Below are positions 1 to 12,929 of a stretch of 64,000 bases of DNA, in pieces. A program made the translations under genes and the position numbers. This DNA is from Antitrichia curtipendula (Eukaryota; Streptophyta; Bryopsida; Hypnales; Leucodontaceae). The DNA lies in assembly GCA_951230915.1 (NCBI GenBank), contig OX579635.1:19158001-19222000 (forward strand), given 5' to 3'. The notes below the pieces were generated by a model. The model was not told the origin of the DNA and did no database searches. It saw only the letters and a list, made by a program, of their open reading frames with translations. Every line of letters starts with the position of its first letter. Within the stretch, counting starts at the first letter, position 1.

Positions 1-1367
1 TGAACTGGCTAATTTCTCAAGAACGAAAGGCTTGATCTGGTTCGATGAAGGACACCAGAGCTGTGAGTACTAGTAAAGTCATGAAATTATTGGTTACATG
101 TGAGTACCAATAAAGCTATGAATATTATTAAAGGTCACAAAATATTCTTAAACATTCTAAATGAAGGATCCAAAAACTCTTAATTGTGTTAACAAATGGG
201 AATTCAACAAAAAAAATGATTTCATATAGGGCCTAACAAATTTGACCCTACGGTATGATAGTTGTTTTTGTAGGCCTTACTTGACCTCTAAGGTCTCAAG
301 GCTTTTTTTTCATCAAAAAACACTCAAAACTGCCCTTTCTATTATAAAGAAAAAAAAACTTAAAAAAATATTTTTTTCACATGTGTAACCATAGGATCTT
401 GCACTAGACTAGTGTAAACATGTGCAAAAGAAATTTAGAAACTTTAACCGCATAGATTGCAAGACAATTATTTACATTTACAGTAAGAAAAATTAGGATT
501 TTTGTACCTTCTTTGATTACATTTTTAGACTTTGAGTCTTCTTAGCTTAAAATTTTTGCACTATTGATTTTGAATTTCTATTTTTTTATAATGAATAATT
601 GAATTGAAAGTTTAGGAATCAAAAAAAAAATACTTAATTAAAAAATTCAGTCATTAAAAAATTATTAAGTAGAAGTAGGTCTAAGATTGAAGGAAAACTA
701 AACTATTAATAACTCTAGGATGGAATTGAAATACACTAATTTTAACGGTGAAGTTATTATTGCAAAAGCTCTAAATGTGTAGAACTCTTATTTTTTTTTA
801 ATTGTAAAAATTGAACTAAAAAATGAATCCATTAAGTTGTTTTTTAAGATGTTTAGATTGCCTCCTCCAAATAGATTGTTTGTAACTTTCACATTGTCAA
901 TCTAAATGGAATGAATGAAAGCTAATGTAGATAAAAATATAATTTATGAGAATTTTTCTTAATAATTATTTAAATTTTTTTCTTGGAGAGTATTTTTGCC
1001 TGCCAAACTAAGTTTTGAACTTATTCTGCCATAAATTTTACTCTTTCATTAGATGAGATTTTGAGGTTGTAAAAGATTGCAAGTTCTTGGATTGTTGGAA
1101 ACATGTAAACTATATCAAATCAGCATCAAATTAGTAATTTGACATGGCATAAATACTGTCACACCAGATAATAATAGTTTTTGTTTTTATTTTTTTATTA
1201 AATTTAAATTTTAAATTTAAATTTTTTTTCAATTTAAAAAAAATTAGATTAGATTAGTTTTGTATTCACATGTTTGCATTTGAATTTGGAGTTTGGACAA
1301 CGTAAGGACCAAGTTTATCTTGACTGGATTATATTTGCAAGTCCATTTCAGAAACAAGTCAGTCTTG
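1..1367. other. AT-rich intergenic stretch
   Basis: No gene is visible. About 285-470 holds a decayed piece of the repeat family that forms the foldback at 12930-15305. It shares the run about a lost pair of T-rich arms, 'cacatgtgtaacc', 'aggatcttg' and 'attgcaag'. The rest is A/T-rich DNA with short homopolymers. Confidence 0.5.
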
Positions 1368-1370
1368 TAA

Positions 1371-1407
1371 GGGCCACTTCACACTACGGCACAAGGTCAA
1401 GAGTCCG
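1371..1407 (+). repeat. Left terminal inverted repeat of the Harbinger element
   Basis: Pairs imperfectly with 4668-4704. The outermost bases GGGC and the core CTTCACACTA match exactly between the two ends; the inner half is diverged. It is preceded by the TAA duplication at 1368-1370. Confidence 0.8.
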
Positions 1408-1807
1408 TTGATTTCCACCAATCAGATTTCAGAAACCTAAGAATTTGGCCTCTTGAGCCTTCACACTAGGAGGCACAGTCCAAAAGCCTTTAACCTGAAA
1501 ATTGACAATATGTCAAAAAATTTACTACATGGCGACGGACTCTCGACCTGAGTTTGGGATGAGCAAAAATGGGAACCCAAACTTTGTTCAAGAGGATGTC
1601 GAATTTTGAAAAAATAAAATTCAAAAAATAAAAAATTCAAAAAATCTCAGCCGTTAGATCTTGGCGGACTGTTTTTGCAAGGCAGCAAATAGGATGCGCC
1701 TTCTTCTTCGCTCTCTTTCTCTCGCATTTCTTGATAGAGATCTCTCAATTTTTTTGCAGCTCTTTTGTTGTTTGTTAGCTCTCTCATTTTTTTTGCAAGT
1801 AGAGAAG

Positions 1808-2891
1808 ATGAACAATTTCTCTCAAAACCCTTTCTTTTGCAGCCAAACGCCTTTGATGGGGTCGTAAATTTTTTTGGCTCCAATTTCTTATGGAGCATTT
1901 CAATCCTTTTCAGCTCAAGTTAGAGAGAATAGAAGAGAAGAGAGTCAGGAGACAAATGGTGAAAGAATAGAAGAGAGGGTTGTTGAGGGAGGCGATTGTA
2001 AGATTATAGGGTCTTCCAAAAAGAGAGTTGCTCCTAAGCAAAAGAGTGTTTCAAAGAAAAAAGTAGCTCTGAAAAAAAAGGTAGCAGTGAAAATTGAAGG
2101 AGAAGGAGAAGGAGAAGAGGCAAATCAAATGTGGGAGGACTCGGAGGTGCTTCAATTGATTGCGTTGAAGGGGGAGATGGAGCCTGAATTTGTTAGAAAC
2201 GGCAAAAAAACAAGGTATAAATTTTTTATCCTAATTTGAATTTTTTGCAAAAGATTTCGGATTTCGGATTGGGGCCCTAAAGGCCTTTGCCTTTGCTGTG
2301 CGCCCATGCCCGGTCACCATGGCCCCCCTTTCCCCCCATTGTATATGCAAATGTTGTATCGCCGGTGGGGATTAAAACCTACCCTCCACCAACACAATAG
2401 AGAGACTTTGCATGATATGGACAAACCCTCCACCTACCTCCTTCCCTTGATGAATGACTCCTTCATTTCTCATTTGTATCTTCCATAGTCTTTGTTTCAT
2501 TGTGAAAGCAAGTGCTGTAATTATTCTTTCAATGCCTTTTTTAACTCCTTTATGTTTTTTCAATGTTTTGCTTGTAGGAATTGATACTTGGGTGAGGCTT
2601 CATGCTAAAATGCTTGTTATGTTACCTAAGTTCAACTGCATTGCTGTGGCATGCCGTAAAATTTTATGGCAAGAGAGCAAATTTTATGCTTTAGATCAAT
2701 GGTACCACCAAGCTGGGCAAATCATGAAGCATGTTTCGGCTACAACTACTGATAAAGTACAAAGTCAAGACAATTTAGCCCCAGATGTGAAGAGTACACC
2801 ATCTCCAACAACCACTTCTACACCATCATCATCAAAAGATAAACAAAGCTTCCATAATAGAGCCATTGATATTTTTGAGAAAATGGCATAA
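1808..2891 (+). pseudogene. Harbinger ORF1-like Myb/SANT-type protein, broken
   Basis: PIF/Harbinger elements carry a second gene for a Myb/trihelix-like DNA-binding protein that helps bring the transposase to the DNA. Here the frame opens at ATG 1808 (MNNFSQNPFF), hits a TAA at 1865-1867, and continues in the same frame to about 2213. That part holds a Lys-rich stretch and the start of a SANT-like helix (MWEDSEVLQLIALKGEM). An AAG/GTATAA donor follows. A further segment at about 2577-2891 (IDTWVRLHAKMLVMLPKF, then a Ser/Thr/Pro-rich tail) looks like the next exon, but the splice phase does not join cleanly. With the early stop and the phase problem this is a dead gene. The assignment rests mostly on position within the element. 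Confidence 0.6.
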
Positions 2892-3363
2892 ATTAGCACA
2901 GGTTTGATGAAAAACTTTGAGAGAACAAACAAGTTGCTAGAAAGAATAGATTACCAATTTGATCGGTTAATCAATAAGCTCTAGAATATGCTACTCCTCA
3001 TCTAGGTTACAATCATCGTCATCTTCCATACAGTTTTCAAACTGAATGTCTGAATTTCTAGCCAAATGACCTTTGTAAAAGGTCTCGGCTAGCAATAGAT
3101 GAACTCGAGTTGAATCTGCCAACATGCTTCTCATTTTTCTTGTCGCTTTGCTTTTGTTTCTTCACATACTGGATTTTTTTCATTCTCAATTTTTTCTTCT
3201 TCTTCCGGTTCTACGAATGCAATTTCTTTACTTTTTTGGATTTTTTTCGGAGTTCCCTCATTTCTCGCAATGATGCTTCCAAAGAGTGGAACTTATTGGT
3301 TTCCTGCAATTTTCCTAATGACATATTGGTTTCAGCTTGCAGCTCTTTTTCTGCTTCTTTAGC

Positions 3364-4413
3364 TCAGTCCATAGAAAATTCATCTTTCTTTAGAATGCAC
3401 AGATTGTGGAAACATAAAGACGCCATAACAACGTCAGGCACATTTCGAAGTGGCATGTCAATTCTTTTCAACAGTATGCGCCATCTTCCTTTCAAAATTC
3501 AAAATTCCAAATGCCCTTTCCACAGTCATACGGGTGCTTGATTGGATAAAATTCCAATGTGCTTTTTGTCTAGGCAATCCTTCTCTTTCTCCCTTGAATG
3601 GTGAGTAAACCAAGGTCTCATAGGATACGCAGCATCATCAATGAATTTGTAAGGTAAAAAAGCACCTCTCATAGTCTTCTTTCCAATTTCTGATTTTTGA
3701 AATAAGGCCCAATCATGAATCCGTCTAGCCCATCCAAAATCATAGTCCCAAAATTTGCAATCAGCATCTACAACGCCTTGAAGCAAACATGAATAATATC
3801 TTTTTCGACAATAATATGCGACAAGGTCATGAGATGGTGCTATAATAGGAATGTGGCTACCATCTGTTGCCCCTAGAATAAGCAGAATACCATGTAGTGC
3901 TTCAAACCCCTTGGCTATTTGTTTCATCCAAGCAAGATTTGGTTTCTTTAAATCCAATGGTCTCAAATGAATTCTAATAGCTTCACAACAATCCCTCACA
4001 ATGATAGAAGTTGTGCTCAATCCTACGCCAAATAAATCACTAATCATTTGCAATGAATTACCTATACCTAATCAAGAAAGAGTTATTGCAATCCTCCGCT
4101 CCACACTAATACTTTCTCTAAGATGTGTATCCTTCTTCTTCAAAAATCCTCTTTCTTCTAAAAGGACACATAAATATTGAAATGTAGATGGACTCACCCT
4201 CATCTGCTTCTGAAAATCACCATCTAAAAATGATCCCATAAGTGTATGTTCCAAAAAACCTCCATATCTTGGAATTTGCCAATACTTCCTTTGAAAAGTC
4301 ACCCTACGTCCTTGGGCAATAAAAACTGCTATCATCATCATTTGGGCATTTTGTTCAAAAATTGCAAGTTTTTGCAATGCCAAAATGGCCACAATGACAT
4401 ATTTTATGACCAT
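3364..4413 (-). pseudogene. PIF/Harbinger DDE transposase, broken
   Basis: Harbinger transposases (HARBI1-like nuclease fold, DDE_4) cut and join the element ends. From ATG 4413 the frame runs with one in-frame TGA at 4072-4074. It then reads the usual FGVGLSTTS helix region and the first catalytic Asp in GATDGSHIPI, followed by the second in GWARRIHDWALF. Next comes the DDAAYPMRPW segment that usually precedes the last acidic residue. The frame shifts near 3530. The third catalytic residue is visible in the shifted frame as MTVERAFGIL, and another shift gives a CFHNLCIL ending at a TGA at 3364-3366. All three catalytic acids are recognisable, but no single frame encodes them. Confidence 0.8.
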
Positions 4414-4667
4414 GAAAACCGAAAGTAGAACTAGAATGCGTTCCTTTCTAGAATCTATGGTTAAAGAAGGTTAGAGAAAAATTTCAGAAATTGTAGGATT
4501 ATTCATATGAAAAATTGTGGATACAAGCGAAATCAAATGGTATGGGTTTGGACTTTGGACTTGGCCTTTGGAGGCTTCACACTATGGCTGGCCAAAGGCT
4601 CAAAATCCTATCATTTATTGCCCATTTCTTTGGACTCTCACCAAAAATTTGGCCACTCAATCCCACG

Positions 4668-4704
4668 GGCTCTCGACTTGGTCGGCCATAGTGTGAAGCA
4701 GCCC
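4668..4704 (-). repeat. Right terminal inverted repeat of the Harbinger element
   Basis: Inverted partner of 1371-1407, followed directly by the TAA duplication at 4705-4707. A second TTCACACTATGG core in the opposite orientation lies at about 4575-4590, as a subterminal repeat. Confidence 0.8.
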
Positions 4705-4707
4705 TAA

Positions 4708-7700
4708 ATCCCTCAACACTGCTTATCTTAACATTCAGACTAGTAAAACCTTTAGATTCTTCTCTAACATACACAACACATTAGTTTCTAGACTTGGATT
4801 CTCAAGATTTAGCTACCTGCTTCTACTATGTTGGCATTTGACTAGAACATTTTATTTTGCACGAAGTATCCGCTTAAGTTATAATAATTGCCAAATCCTT
4901 TGGATCCAGGAACAAAGTTCAAAACCTTTTGTGGGGCATCACTAGTAGTGTAGAGAGTAGTGGAGCTTGAATGGTTAATCCTTAAAGGCCCAAAGATCCT
5001 ACTTTGAATGTTTTGAAAACTCAAGAAATGTCTATGATTTAATAATTTAGAATTTTTGCATTAAAATTTCAGGAGGGATGCTAATCATTTTAATGTACAA
5101 GTAAAGCTTTGTTTCAAGTCTGTCTCACAAATACTACAAAAATTGTAGCTTTAAAAAAAACTTTGTTGTCAAATTAGATAGTTGAAAGTGTATTTTCTTA
5201 AAGGATTAATTAATTTCATTAGATTGTATAGATTGATACCAAATGATGCTAGTGTGAAAGCATAAAAATGCAAGCATTTTAGCCTTGAAAGTATATACAT
5301 AAGTAGATATACTACAACCATTGAAAGTGCTTATAATTATCTAAACACCTATATTTTATGTATCTATAACATATTTACAATGTAATCATGCAAGGTTTCT
5401 ATAATATAAACACCTACAAGTTCCTAAGTGTATAGTCTCCTAGGCTCACATAGTAGCAATCCTCAATTGCTACTTATTTATTTAGAAACATTTAACCCAT
5501 TGAATTCTATACAATGAGGTGAAAATTATACGGAGTTTTATTTTGTAGGCAATAAAGGTGAAAAAAACATATAAATTCATTACTTGAATTGATTTTGAAT
5601 TTTTTAATGTCCAAATAAAATTAAGAAGAAAGTAACCCTATTATTTATTAGAAGGTTTTCACCATTGGAATTAATCTCTGTTTCTTTGGAAAATTATTAT
5701 AGGTTTTAATTTTCCATTCTTCAAGCATAACCTTCCACTTTGTATATTTTTCAAATACGAGTACAAAAAAAATTGTTAAATATTTTTACATGTATTCTCG
5801 ACGCATTTTCCAACATATTGGCTACATCACACAAATTTTGGACATGTTTTTCTTCAAAAATGTTGGAAGACAACATTTTACATATACGAAGGATTAGAAA
5901 AATCTATTTTTTTGAAGTTTAGGTATGTTGAGTTTGTAATGGATGGAGATTTCACTCTAAAAGTTTGGGAGAATGTGATTGAATAAGTTAGCTAAAGTAT
6001 CCTATGTTTGACTTTGTTAGAGAGTAAATATAAATGAAGATTTTAGCTAGGCTTTGGATACAAGTATTTTGAAGTAGTTTTAGACCTCAAAATCCAAAAA
6101 TTAATTGATATATTTTTTTGTATATTGACAATGTATGTTTTCAATATTGACGTGTTATGACTAAAGTATCATAAATAAAGCCATAACTTGTCTTGGAGCA
6201 ATTTTTGTCTTCTCTAACTGTCATCTACATTTGGGCTTTAAATAGTCCCAAACACCATTGAGATCTCTATCACAAGTTTTTAAGGTCTACCAAAGGAAAT
6301 TTAACCCCTCAAGGCCCAACAACTTTTTGAGAATGGAGATTTTCAATGAATTGTCCCACTTTGATATTTATTTGAACATGAATGTGCTTGAAAACTTTAA
6401 TTTTAACCGTTTAAAAGTAAAGACTATTTTGTCTAGTATGCAGAGAATTAATTGTGGAAAATATTGACCATTGTATTTTTAGATTATAACAATTTTGGAT
6501 GATCAATTTTATAGGTTAAAAATGCGGTTTTGCAAGAAGAAAATTATAAGAAGACAAATAATGTATTTTTACCCTCCAAAAAAAAATAGAATGGAACTTT
6601 AGATGAATGAAGTATTTTTAATTGAAAAAATTGAAAAAAACAACTCTCTCAAATTTGTACACATTTTCAAAAAAAAAGTAAAAAAAAGTAAAAACTAACC
6701 AAATTGGATTCTACAAAATTAAAAAAGTTTATATATGAGTTGATTTTTGAAATTTAACAATTGATATTATTAGTGTATTATTTGGAACATATTCAAAAAA
6801 TTTGGAATCATTGTAATTATTTATTTATTTTTTAATCATACCAAATTGAACCTTGTATTTTTTAAATTGCTAAAGATACAAATTTGAAAAAAATAAATTC
6901 CAAATCCAATTTGTTTGTGCACAATAAAGACTAGAAATGTCCAAGAAGATATTTTTTCCATGCCTACTATTCTTTTTGTTGGAAAAACATTATGTTTCCT
7001 TCCTTTTTCTATTAGAATATATTTTATAAATAAATTTCTTAATATTTCTTACACTGAAATAAAAAAATAAAAAAATGCAACACGTATGACAACTTGTTAC
7101 TTTACAAGATCCTAGTTTACAAAATACTGAGATTTATTTCACCCTACTGAAAGTTTGTCATTGAAAATTTGAAGAGGACACATTGTCTCTTCTTGGTCCT
7201 TGAGAGGATAAGATTTTTTCAAGGATAAATTCACTTAAGAAATTAAAAACATTTTAAATAATTAACAATTTACTAGGATACTTCTACTATCTATGCTACC
7301 AATGATGTCCAAATGAAGGCTTACAAGGCCTATTTTTGGCCCTAAAATATTTGGCAACAATTATCATTATATAGATATCAAAGCCTTAAAAGCATGGTTG
7401 GCTATACTTGTTTGGGAGGGATGGCATGAACCCCCCTTTGTTGATGCAATTTTGCATATGCGTCCTCATCATGCAGACAACATAAACCACCAATTATACC
7501 AAATGCTTATTGGATCAATTTTGAGTCCTAAATTTAGGAAGAAATAAAATCTTGTATAAAAATATTTGTAAATCAATTATTTATAGGATTCAAACATATA
7601 TTGGAATTTTGGAAAAATACATCCTTAACTGGAAAGTTTTTTTTTTAGTTCTAAAACATATTTTGAAAATGCAAAGATTTCTCAGGTATCTTATGTTAAT

Positions 7701-9569
7701 TCTAAAAACTTTAGGAAGAAAAGTGTCCTATAGATGATTTTAGGCAAAATTCTAAGATGGAAAAAGTGCTCTTTCATCCAATTTCTTTAGAGAGGACTTA
7801 CTTGATTTTATATCCAATGAATGATGATAAAATTCTTCCCTAGTAAATAATATTTATAACTTTCCTACCTCAAAAATGGCAAATCTATGTAGTGTATTTT
7901 GTCAACTTATGCTCCTTCTATATAATATGAAATTTAGCCATGAATGGATATGTTTTTGAATTTGATTCCAACTTATGAAACGAAGCTTATTATGTGCAAT
8001 TTCTATTCCAGTTTGAAATTTTGGAAAACTTGGAAAAAAAAGTATTTTATAGGAATTTGAACTTTAGGCCTATAACCATGGTGATGAATTTCTAATCTCT
8101 ACCATAATATTCTTTACTATATAAGATATCAATATATGAATCATTTGATATAAATTGTTTCACTTTTCACTTACAAATTCACAAGAAATTTCAAATTTCC
8201 TTTAAAAAATGCACTTTTCTTAGAACTAGTAGAAGACATGTCAATACATCTCAAAAAAATTAAATTAAATTAAATCACATTTATATAGATAGTTGAAAAT
8301 TAGGATTATAAATTTGTACATATAGACTTTAGTTGACATGGAAGTCTTAGCAACTCTAAACTTGTTGTACTCAACTTTGGAGGTGTATGTTGACTAATAA
8401 TTGACATTGATTCTATATTTGTTGAAATCCCCCCAAATCCAATCAATTTGATCCTACAATTGTAAAAAAAGACCTTACAGTAACTTTTAAAAAAAAAGTT
8501 TCATTTGGTGCTTCAAAAGCTTTCAACTCTTTCATTTAAATTTTTTTTTCTCTAATCCAAATTTATCCAACTTTTGTTTCAAAAATTAACTGAAACATGA
8601 AGTTTCCTATTGATTCCCTAAAAACACTTTCAATTCCCTCAATTGAAAAGCCACAATACTTGTGTGTGTGTGTGTGTTAAGTTTTGATTAAAACTTGAAA
8701 CAATTCATATCAAATGTAATATATATTCCAAAACTTTCAAAACTTTCTCCATTGGTTTATATTCTAATATCATGGTGTATTTTTTAATTGTGTCATTTTA
8801 AAATTAAAAAATCAACAGTCTATAGTTGCAAATTTATTTTTCAAATTGTTGGTTAAAATTTAAGATATTTTTGCATTTCAAATAGAATTACAAATGAAGA
8901 ACCAAAAAAAATAAAAAAAATAAAAAAAAATTTAATAGCAATCTAATATTTTCTAGGCTCCAAAATCCATGTCAAAAATCCCATTGCCAAAATCTCTTGA
9001 CTTGAAAATAGCATTAGGTAGAGAGGCTTTGCTTTAAAAAGAACATTGGGTTTTTAAGCGTGACTAGAAAACATGAAGAAATCCATAATCACATAAAAAT
9101 AGAAGTATAATGAATTTATTTTGTATACATGCATACAATATTTTATACAAAGGAAATATATGAATAGATGTGTATCAATACTCATGTAACTAAGACATAT
9201 AGAACACAATGTATCCATACAAATATAATGCATATAAATTAAGGAATATTCATACTTGTATAAACCATGTATAAGTGCATATAAGTCAAATATGATATTG
9301 TTGTTGCGATATAAATTGTTCTATCATGTAATAATATTTATTATTATTATTTTGATTTGATTGAGTTCATCTAAAGAAAATGAATGGGAAAAAAGAAAGG
9401 AGTTGTGGCAAGAACCATTGCTTACTTCAATAATGGAGCTTGTTAACTTACTTTGAATGTCTTGCATCTTGTTATACCTCAGGGGGGTAGGTGGTGGGTG
9501 GTTGTACAACTTTCTTGCATTATCTTGATTTTTTCTTCTTTTGCAATAGTTTTATGTTTTATTAAGCTT
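4708..9569. other. AT-rich intergenic DNA without recognisable genes
   Basis: About 4.9 kb of A/T-rich sequence with many homopolymer runs and only short chance frames. I found no splice-supported coding stretch, no terminal repeats and no RNA gene. The only simple-sequence feature is a TG run at 8661-8677. Confidence 0.5.
8661..8677. repeat. (TG)8 microsatellite
   Basis: Eight uninterrupted TG units plus a trailing T. Confidence 0.9.
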
Positions 9570-11025
9570 TTAATAAGTTGTTGAAACCAAATGTGAATTT
9601 TGTTTTACTTTTCTTTTAGATTTTGAAGGATTATAATTCCAAATGAGAAATATGGATAGAGTTATGGAGGATAAATGGATGGACAACGGATGAAATTTGG
9701 TCCATGTGTCGTAGTATGGGATTCAAATCTACTTGTTTAGGTGGATAAAGTAGGAGGATAAGAGGTGGCCTTTTGGGATTCTTCTTCCTTCATTATATAC
9801 TCCCAACATTTCAAAATAGTTGTCTACAATTTTGTTCAAATTTTTTATATCAATTTCATTGATCTTATTGTAAAAGACCTAATTAAGAAAGGTTCTAAAT
9901 TTTATATCACTATAATTCCTACTAGAATCAATGAAGAACATTACATGTATGTGTTCACTGCAACCTAAATAATATGAGTCATACAAAAGTCTCTATATGA
10001 CCTATTCAAAACAACCTTAAGAAAAATATGACATTCAAAGTGGACAATTATTTTGGAATTTGAGGACTATTTTTTTTTCAATTGTCAATTGTTAGAAAAG
10101 CAATAGAGAGCTATGTGTAATGAGTTTTGTAATGAAAATTTGAGACAAGATTTTACTTCTTATGTTGATTCCATAAAGATACAACTTGTTGTATTTGAAA
10201 TTTGTATGTGAAAATTATACTTGATAGGGTGAAAGAGGGTCAACTACTATAGAATTCAAGGGCAAATTTTTTTAACACCCATTAAAGCTTGGTTACAATT
10301 ATCTAGTTTGAGATTTTTTGGACTTATATGTAATTGAATTATTATCTTTCTAAAGAGTTATAGAACCTTTGGTTTTGAATTTGAAAGTGACAAATATGGA
10401 CTTGGAAGAAAAAGAGGGTAGAGTTGTTGCAAATTTTAGAGTTCGAACTTTAGCAAGTCATAGATGATGGAGTATAGAAGATCTAAAAATGAATTTTAAA
10501 TATGATATGTACAAAGAAGTTAGCTTACAAAAAAAATATGGCACAAAGCACTTTGAGCTTTTATTAGATACAAACATCTTTTGAAATAAAGGGATGTTGA
10601 GTTGCTACTGATTTTATAAGATGAGACTTCAATTAGCTATAATAGTTAGAAAATAAAAGATTTCAACTTGAAATTTGGAGGGCTTATTGAAATTTGTATT
10701 AGCTTTCAAAAAACAATGACACTCTTGATTTGAAGTTTTAGAGCAGTTGTGGATTCATTTAGTTGTGGATTCATTTGAGTGTTGGAGATACTTTCAAGGG
10801 CCTTTATTTGCTTTATATTTAGTTTAAACAATTGTTATCTTTCTACCTTATCCATCTAACAAGTGATTTTAGCCCTGCACTATGCCACATGGACCAGATT
10901 TCATCCATAATTGGTCATTTCTATTACGATCCATCTACCTTCCACTTGGAATTACAATCCTTTAAAATCTAACAAAAACAAAAACAAACCATACATTTTG
11001 TTTTGACAACTTAACCAAGCCCAAA
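9570..11025. mobile_element. Inverted-repeat element with arms of about 170 bp
   Basis: 9570-9755 and 10835-11025 are imperfect inverted copies. Both contain a TTAGATTTTRAAGGATT block, a TAATTCCAA block, GGATGAAATYTGGTCCATG and a GGATAAGGTAG-like block in the same order on opposite strands. The 1.1 kb between the arms has no coding capacity. The superfamily is unknown because no clear target duplication is seen. Confidence 0.55.
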
Positions 11026-11369
11026 TAAAACAGAAATTGTTTTCTAAGACAAAACTGGCCCCTACAATCAATGAATGAAGGCAATAAAAGCCTCATGAAA
11101 GTAAAACCAATCGTCAAGTTGAGCGCTAGTGCTATTTTGTAAGCCTTAGAGTGTGAGCTTGGGAGCTTGAGACCCTTAGTGCCTAAAATTTGTGAGGTAT
11201 TTTGTATGTTGTTTGGATATTGGGCCTATGATTGTGGTTTAGGTATTAGGATCTTTACAGCTGCTGAATTCAAGTGAATATGTCAATTGGCATAAAATAG
11301 GGCTTAGAAATTCTAAATTTTTTCTAAACACCTTATCCATATATCCTACCTAATTTTATTGTTTTTCCT

Positions 11370-12135
11370 TCTCAGCTATGATTCCATCATCTCCAAAGAA
11401 TTAAAGACCCTTTTTTGCACCAAGAGACACCTTGGAAGGTTAGGAGGTTGGGACTCTAAAGCTCATGAGATCTGAGGTTTGGAACTCTCGTAACTTTTAT
11501 TTTTCCAAAAATAATTTGTTTATTTTTTTCATTTTTTCATTTTTCATTTTTTTCCATGACTCCATCACCTCCCAAGACCCCTCTTGGTACCAAGAAGCCC
11601 TTTGGTATTTTTTCAATTTTTTTTCAACTATGCCATCCTCCAAAGTCTCTCTCAGTATTGATAGATTTCTTGTATAGGTTTGGAGTTTGGGACTCTCAAA
11701 TTCTTCTTTTTTTAATAAGTTTTTCCTTTTTATAGTCACAAATCCCTCATGTTAAAAGGCCTCTAGAGGTTCTAGGGTTTGGAACTTTTAATTTTTTTTT
11801 TATAATCATTAAATTTTTTTTCTACAATTCTATAATCCCATAAAACCTTCTCAATATCAAAGGGCTCCCTTAGGGGGTGTATGGTTTGGAATTCTTAAAA
11901 CTCTTTTTTGAAAAAAAAATTCGATTTTTTTTTTTCAAATTTTTTATGCCTGCAAATTGAAAGGCCCTTTGAGATGTCTGTGGTTTGAGACTCCCTCCCC
12001 AAAAATTCTAATTTTATTTAATTATTTTGCATATCTATATGTTGCGACTCCATTACCTCTAAAAAATCCTTCAAAGAATCAAAAATTCCTTTGGAGGATC
12101 TCGGAGTTAAGACACTCTAAAAATTTGCGCGTTTT
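11370..12135. repeat. Decayed tandem array, units roughly 100-200 bp
   Basis: Two short motifs alternate along this stretch. One resembles ACTCCATCACCTCC-AAAG (near 11383, 11558, 11630, 11830, 12050). The other resembles GGTTTGGAACTCTC (near 11446, 11477, 11679, 11778, 11882, 11973, 12103). T-rich tracts separate them. This looks like an old tandem repeat with indels rather than a gene. Confidence 0.45.
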
Positions 12136-12929
12136 GTGGGGATGGTCCCTACCACACGAGTCCTCCATTTTTTGTCCAAAATATTTGTTTCCTCTTGGAA
12201 GCTTGAGCCTCAACAAATATTTTCTTGAGGAAAAAATTGGGGCTTGATGTGGGTTAAGATTGTTGCTTGCCAAAGCGCCAAGTCAAGTGTGGTGGCCATA
12301 CTCCTATAGTTATAGGTCCACAATAATAAGGCCAAAATTTTACTATTAGTAATAAAATTCTGAAATGTCTTTGGATTTTTTTCTATTAGCTTAAAAGATT
12401 AAAAGATTTTTTTAATTGATGCTATAGGTTTGTAAGGCATACATTTATATCTCTTAAACTTGCATTTTTAGGCTCACAAATTAGTATTGTTGTCAAGTTC
12501 AAGACTTGATTGGTTGATTAAGTTTCTATTGTCTTGTTTGGAGTATGGGTTCAAGTCCCATATGACTTGTCAAGCGGCATTGGCAACTCATGTCTTGCCA
12601 CTACTAGCGAGATAATGCAAAAGTATTATACAATCAATCTTTTATTTATCCCTTTGAGTTATGACAAGGTTCAACATACTCAAGGAAGATTAAGAAAGTC
12701 TATTATTAAACTAGACCATAGTTCTCACAACAATCCCTTCTTTTAATCCCTAATTATTTTCTTCTAGTGAAGTCAATCTCTATCAGAATAAGTTTAATAA
12801 TTTTTTTTAAACAACAGAATAATTTGCATTGCAACAACAAAGTATCCTAAAAAACTTCAATTAGGTGTAATTGTGATATTGCGGAGAGCAACAAAGTCCT
12901 AAAACAAGGTATAGAAAGATTGTGTGCAC

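Larger units (their letters stand above)
1371..4704. mobile_element. PIF/Harbinger DNA transposon, complete with TIRs and TAA duplications
   Basis: The element is 3,334 bp long. The left end begins GGGCCACTTCACACTACGGC and the right end, read on the other strand, begins GGGCTGCTTCACACTATGGC. Both are flanked directly by TAA (1368-1370 and 4705-4707), which fits the 3-bp TWA target of the PIF/Harbinger superfamily. Inside lie the two genes expected of such elements, here convergent: a Myb/SANT-like protein on the plus strand and a DDE transposase on the minus strand. Both are broken by stops or frameshifts, so the copy cannot be autonomous. Further copies of the TTCACACTA core lie just inside each end (about 1460 and 4575). 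Confidence 0.85.

Noticed and set aside
3110..3541. 143-codon Phe-rich plus-strand frame
   Set aside because: It lies largely antisense to the transposase reading frames and is T-rich low complexity.
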